From: an uncultured Thermoleophilia bacterium
GTDB taxonomy: Bacteria > Actinomycetota > Thermoleophilia > Gaiellales > F1-60-MAGs149
NCBI GenBank assembly: GCA_902806305.1
Contig: CADCWC010000144.1
Location: 1 to 9,499, forward strand
Length of the DNA stretch: 9,499 bases
Reading direction: 5' to 3'
The notes under the pieces were generated by a model, which saw only the letters and a program-made list of their open reading frames with translations, searched no databases and was not told the origin of the DNA. Below, piece by piece: positions 7,251 through 9,499 of the stretch (position 1 is its first letter; every line of letters starts with the position of its first letter). The position numbers and the translations under genes were made by a program.

Positions 7251-7861
7251 CCGAGACCCGCCGACCCGGACGGCCGCGGAGCACGCAGGCGGACGCGGCC
7301 ATCCTCTCGACGACCCTGGAGCTCCTCGCCGAGGAGGGGCTCCGGGGTCTGACGTTCGAGCGGGTGGCCGCGCGGGCCGGCGTGAGCCGGGCGACCGTGT
7401 ACCGGCGCTTCCGCTCCGGCCGGGACCTCGCCGCCGCGGCGCTCGGGACGCTCGCGCCGCCGGCGCCGCCTCCCGAGGTTGCCCGCCGATCGGCCCGAGA
7501 CGCGTTCCTGGCGGTGGCGCAGGAGCGCGTGGCGGCCGCCCCCACGACGCGCTGGAACCTCCTGATGCCCCGGCTGCTGGTCGAGTCGGCCGGGGACCCC
7601 GAGTTCCACGAGCTGGTCCGCCGTGTGCTCGTCGACCCCGCCCGCGCCGTGGTCGCGGGCATCGTGCGGTCCGGCGTCGAGCGCGGGGAGCTGCCGTCGG
7701 ACCTCGACCCGGAGCTCGGCGTCGACGTGCTGATCGGCCCGATCGTCTACCGCGTGCTGATCGACGGCGGCGACGTCGCTGCGCTCCCGACGCGCGCGGC
7801 GCGGCTCTTCGACCTCCTGGCCGCGGCCGCGGACGTCCCGGGCCGGGAACCGAGCCGGTAG
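7247..7861 (+). CDS. TetR-family transcriptional regulator of the efflux operon
   Basis: The product (204 aa) is a one-component repressor. An N-terminal helix-turn-helix is clear: LTFERVAARAGVSRATVYRRF (about 35-55), preceded by a basic arm with RRPGRPRS that may contact the minor groove. The C-terminal part (about 80-195) is helical and resembles TetR C-terminal domains of the type with LVxxPARAVVxGIVRxGVxRGELPxDLDPEL, which forms the dimer and ligand pocket. The GTG start overlaps the MFS stop codon by four bases; GGAG at 7238-7241 with a 5-base spacer supports it. Length is typical for the family. Being encoded behind, not divergent from, the transporter, it would control its own level through the palindrome at 5683-5714. 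The ligand is unknown, perhaps the transported compound. Confidence 0.93.
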   Translation: MTETRRPGRPRSTQADAAILSTTLELLAEEGLRGLTFERVAARAGVSRATVYRRFRSGRDLAAAALGTLAPPAPPPEVARRSARDAFLAVAQERVAAAPTTRWNLLMPRLLVESAGDPEFHELVRRVLVDPARAVVAGIVRSGVERGELPSDLDPELGVDVLIGPIVYRVLIDGGDVAALPTRAARLFDLLAAAADVPGREPSR

Positions 7862-7864
7862 GGT
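7859..7864 (+). promoter_or_regulatory. Candidate -10 box for the SSI-like lipoprotein gene
   Basis: TAGGGT, the same hexamer proposed for sucA, whose first three bases are the TetR stop codon. It leaves 15 bases before the ATG at 7880, giving a leader of about 9 bases, much like topB. No convincing -35 box is seen. If the gene is instead read through from the efflux operon, GGGAG at 7865-7869 could serve as a ribosome-binding site with a 10-base spacer. Confidence 0.4.
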
Positions 7865-7879
7865 GGGAGTCAGAGAGCC

Positions 7880-8368
7880 ATGAACGCCGCCGCCGTCCGT
7901 CTCCTGCTCGTGCCGCTCGCCCTGCTCGCCGTGGCCTGCGGCGGAGCCGAGGACGAGCCGTCCCCGGCGGCCGACGCGGCCACGACCGACGCGGCCACGA
8001 CGGTGGCCCCGCCCGCCACGACCGCCGAGGGGACGACGACAGCGTCCGCGGCCCCGGCCACGGATCTCCGGATCGAGGTGTGGCCCGCGGGTCGGAAGGC
8101 CGGCCCCTCGACCACCCTGCGCCTGACGTGCGCCCCCCCGGGCGGCGACGTGCCGGACCCCGCTCGGCTCTGCGCCGCCCTGGCCGCCCGGACCGACCCG
8201 TTCGCGGCGCCGCGCAGCGACGAGGCCTGCACGGAGATCTACGGCGGACCGGAGGAGGCACACGTGACGGGCACCTACCGCGGCACGCCGGTCGACGCCC
8301 GGTTCGACCGCACGAACGGCTGCGCGATCGAGCGCTGGTCCGACGTGGTCGGCGCCCTCGCCCCGTAG
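7880..8368 (+). CDS. Lipoprotein with subtilisin-inhibitor-like (SSI) domain
   Basis: The product (162 aa) has a signal peptide (R7, hydrophobic core 8-19) ending in LAVAC, so C20 is probably lipidated and the protein anchored outside the membrane. A flexible Ala/Thr/Pro/acidic linker (about 23-60) precedes a compact domain (62-160) that resembles the Streptomyces subtilisin inhibitor family: LRLTCAPP (C84), RLCAAL (C98), EACTEIYGGP (C117), VTGTYRGTPV and RTNGC (C148). Cysteine spacings of 14 and 31 match the two conserved SSI disulfides. Aligning on C117, the reactive-site (P1) residue would be E119 followed by I120, whereas classical SSI has Met-Val there. Function as a serine-protease inhibitor is therefore inferred from fold, not from the reactive site; a non-inhibitory surface role is possible. 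The gene starts 18 bp after the TetR gene and may be in the same transcript or have its own promoter. Its TAG stop coincides with the left end of the repeat element that follows. Confidence 0.78.
   Translation: MNAAAVRLLLVPLALLAVACGGAEDEPSPAADAATTDAATTVAPPATTAEGTTTASAAPATDLRIEVWPAGRKAGPSTTLRLTCAPPGGDVPDPARLCAALAARTDPFAAPRSDEACTEIYGGPEEAHVTGTYRGTPVDARFDRTNGCAIERWSDVVGALAP
7973..8002 (+). repeat. 15-bp tandem duplication in the lipoprotein linker
   Basis: Two adjacent 15-bp copies (7973-7987 and 7988-8002) differ only in their last base and encode DAATT twice (residues 32-41). They lie in the low-complexity linker between the lipid anchor and the SSI-like domain, so copy-number change here would alter tether length without touching the fold. 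Confidence 0.75.
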
Positions 8369-8535
8369 GAGCCTGGTGCGAGAGCATCGTCGCCGCCGGG
8401 AGTTGCCGGAGGCCCGCAGCTTCTCGTCCGCGCGACCGTCGGCAGGGTGGTGTCCTGTCAAGGGAGCGCGGGCGCGAGATGCGCAGTTCCGGCGGCTTCC
8501 GGCGGGGACCGATGGTTTCCTCGGGCAGGCTCCTA
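8366..8535. mobile_element. MITE-like element or long-stem RNA with perfect 10-bp inverted ends
   Basis: TAGGAGCCTG (8366-8375) and CAGGCTCCTA (8526-8535) are exact reverse complements enclosing 150 bases with no credible gene. The similarity continues imperfectly inward: CGAG then CATCG near the left end (CATCG at 8385-8389) is mirrored near the right end (CGATG at 8510-8514). If the outermost TA pair is read as a target duplication, the element is GGAGCCTG...CAGGCTCC flanked by TA on both sides, the pattern of IS630/Tc1-type non-autonomous elements. Removing it with one TA would leave CCG-TAG-CCC, so the upstream gene would keep its stop codon. The alternative is a structured RNA closed by a 10-bp stem in the leader of the sensor gene; I could not match it to a known riboswitch. 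No transposase is present. Confidence 0.45.
8487..8506. repeat. 10-bp direct repeat inside the 8366-8535 element
   Basis: TTCCGGCGGC (8487-8496) is followed immediately by TTCCGGCGGG (8497-8506), differing only in the last base. It is the only short tandem repeat I noticed in the element and its function is unknown. Confidence 0.6.
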
Positions 8536-8643
8536 GCCCCCCGTCGCCTCGGATCGTCCCACGAGCCGACGCGATCGCCGCCCGCCGTGGCCGCGATCGG
8601 GCCTCGATTCAAGCGCCACGGCCGGTCGGCCGACATCTGAAAG
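8536..8643. other. Intergenic stretch upstream of the sensor gene
   Basis: Non-coding DNA between the repeat element and the sensor start. It holds two copies of CGCGATCG (8570-8577 and 8592-8599) and CGGCCG-GT-CGGCCG at 8619-8632. No TANNNT -10 box was found near the sensor start, and no Shine-Dalgarno sequence. The sensor promoter is therefore not identified. Confidence 0.4.
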
Positions 8644-9499
8644 GTGTCACAACGTTCGCTGACGGGGGCCGCGGCCCACACCCGCGCCGGCTGGCGCCTC
8701 GCGCTGGGCGTCGCAGCCCTGTTCGCGCTGCTCATCGGCGGGTCGTTGCTCGCGTCCTCCCTGGTCGGCCGGATCGAGCAGGCCAAGGACCGACGGATGG
8801 TCACGAACCAGCGCTACGTCGCGGCGCTCGACGACATCGCCCTCGGCGCCCAGGCCATGGCCACCGAGGAGGCGTCGTACCTCTCGGCCCGGAACGCCCG
8901 GCACCTGACGACGATCGCCGCGGCGAGTGCCGACGTGGAGTCGGCCCTGACGACCGCCCTCGGCGTGTTCCCGACGGGCTCCGCGGAGGCGGTCGCCGCC
9001 GGCAAGGTCTACGGGCGCTTCCGGCAGTGGGCCGCGGCCCTCGACCAGGAGCTGGCCCTCGTGGAGAGCGGCCGATCCCCCGCGGCGGCCCGCGCCGTGA
9101 CCGGGACGCGGAGCTACCGCCGGCTCCTCGACCGCGATCTGAACCTCGCGCGCGGGGCGGCGGAGGGGAGCCTGGCGGCCGGGAGCGCGGCCTTCGACGG
9201 GCTCGTCGACGACACGCAACGGGTGCTGCTCGGGTCGATGGTGGCCATGGTGCTCGTCGGCGGCGGCATCACGGTGCTGCTGGTCCGCTCGGCGCTCCAG
9301 CTCGTCCGGGTCCGCCGCACGCTCCAGGATCGCGCCGCCCGTCAGACCGTCCTGGCCGAGCTCGGCCGTCGGGCGCTGACCGCCCCGGACGTCGACGACG
9401 TCACCGGTGAGGTCCTCGCGCTCGCGCGGGAGAAGCTCGGCGGCGACCTCGTCTGCGTCTACGAGCTCCGCGCGGACGACTCCCTGACCGTGCGCATCG
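8644..9499 (+). CDS. Membrane sensor protein, N-terminal part: CHASE3-like domain then GAF domain (cut by window end)
   Basis: The open frame runs off the window end; 285 codons are visible. It starts at a GTG two codons after an in-frame TGA, and that start is needed to keep the first membrane segment (about 19-41, LALGVAALFALLIGGSLLASSLV). Residues about 45-192 are charged and helical and resemble a CHASE3-type extracytoplasmic sensor domain (periodic helices, ATEEASYLSARN, and ALDQELALVESGRSPAA). A second membrane segment (about 194-214, with MVAMVLVGGGITVLLV) leads after a short basic linker (RVRRTLQDRAARQ) into the start of a GAF domain (from about 234, TVLAELGRRALTAPDVDDVTGEVLALAREKLGGDLVCVYEL). 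No HAMP domain lies between. Such an arrangement usually precedes a histidine kinase or a GGDEF/EAL output; which one cannot be seen. No Shine-Dalgarno is evident. Translation in this frame is my own reading. Confidence 0.75.
   Translation, partial: MSQRSLTGAAAHTRAGWRLALGVAALFALLIGGSLLASSLVGRIEQAKDRRMVTNQRYVAALDDIALGAQAMATEEASYLSARNARHLTTIAAASADVESALTTALGVFPTGSAEAVAAGKVYGRFRQWAAALDQELALVESGRSPAAARAVTGTRSYRRLLDRDLNLARGAAEGSLAAGSAAFDGLVDDTQRVLLGSMVAMVLVGGGITVLLVRSALQLVRVRRTLQDRAARQTVLAELGRRALTAPDVDDVTGEVLALAREKLGGDLVCVYELRADDSLTVRI

Noticed and set aside
8500..8520. GGGGACCGATGG, similar to the 3' part of class I cyclic-di-GMP riboswitches (GEMM)
   Set aside because: The essential GCAAACC and GACGCAAAGCC segments are absent upstream, so the resemblance is probably accidental.
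8366..8535. Element considered as cobalamin, M-box, ydaO, tmRNA, RNase P or 6S RNA
   Set aside because: No conserved core sequence of these families could be found on either strand; only the closing stem is shared with structured RNAs in general.
2991..8804. A 1937-codon open frame on the minus strand across topB, the MFS, TetR and lipoprotein genes
   Set aside because: It is antisense to five well-supported genes, its translation is low-complexity and rich in R, G, A and P with no family motifs, and such long shadow frames are expected in very GC-rich DNA.
8376..9410. A 344-codon plus-strand frame across the repeat element and the sensor gene
   Set aside because: The overlapping frame from 8644 has two membrane segments and a GAF start, whereas this one is arginine-, glycine- and proline-rich without motifs.

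Overview
The window is very GC-rich (roughly 70% or more by eye, strong G/C bias at third codon positions) and reads as chromosomal DNA of a high-GC actinobacterium. A stand-alone 2-oxoglutarate dehydrogenase E1 (rather than the E2-fused Kgd/OdhA form common in Mycobacterium and Corynebacterium), a subtilisin-inhibitor-like lipoprotein, TAGNNT-type -10 boxes and short mRNA leaders suggest a deep-branching actinobacterial lineage such as Thermoleophilia. That placement is inference; no rRNA or other marker gene is present.

Layout. Positions 1-54 hold a terminator palindrome behind sucA. Positions 55-2808 (minus strand) encode 2-oxoglutarate dehydrogenase E1. A 236-bp divergent intergenic region (2809-3044) carries a candidate -10 box for each direction and several short inverted repeats. 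Positions 3045-5579 (plus) encode a type IA topoisomerase of the TopB (topoisomerase III) class with three C-terminal zinc-binding repeats. The next gap (5580-5729) carries a terminator-like hairpin and then a perfect 13-bp inverted repeat just upstream of a strong ribosome-binding site. That repeat leads a two-gene efflux unit: a DHA2/EmrB-QacA-type MFS transporter (5730-7250) and a TetR-family regulator (7247-7861), translationally coupled by a 4-base overlap. The regulator very probably binds the repeat and controls its own operon. A small lipoprotein with a subtilisin-inhibitor-like (SSI) domain follows 18 bp later (7880-8368), possibly from its own promoter inside the regulator's last codon. 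From the stop codon of that gene, a 170-bp element bounded by perfect 10-bp inverted ends (8366-8535) occupies most of the next intergenic region; it looks like a MITE, or less likely a long-stem structured RNA. The window ends inside a membrane sensor (from 8644) with two membrane segments, a CHASE3-like outer domain and the start of a GAF domain.

How the genes work together: sucA (TCA cycle) and topB (DNA topology) are independent housekeeping-type genes. The MFS-TetR pair is a self-contained inducible efflux module. The SSI-like lipoprotein and the sensor are cell-surface functions without a clear link to it. I see no defence system, CRISPR array, biosynthetic cluster, tRNA or rRNA. The most interesting points are the candidate operator, the MITE-like element, the glutamate at the predicted inhibitor reactive site, and the missing N-terminal domain of the E1 enzyme.
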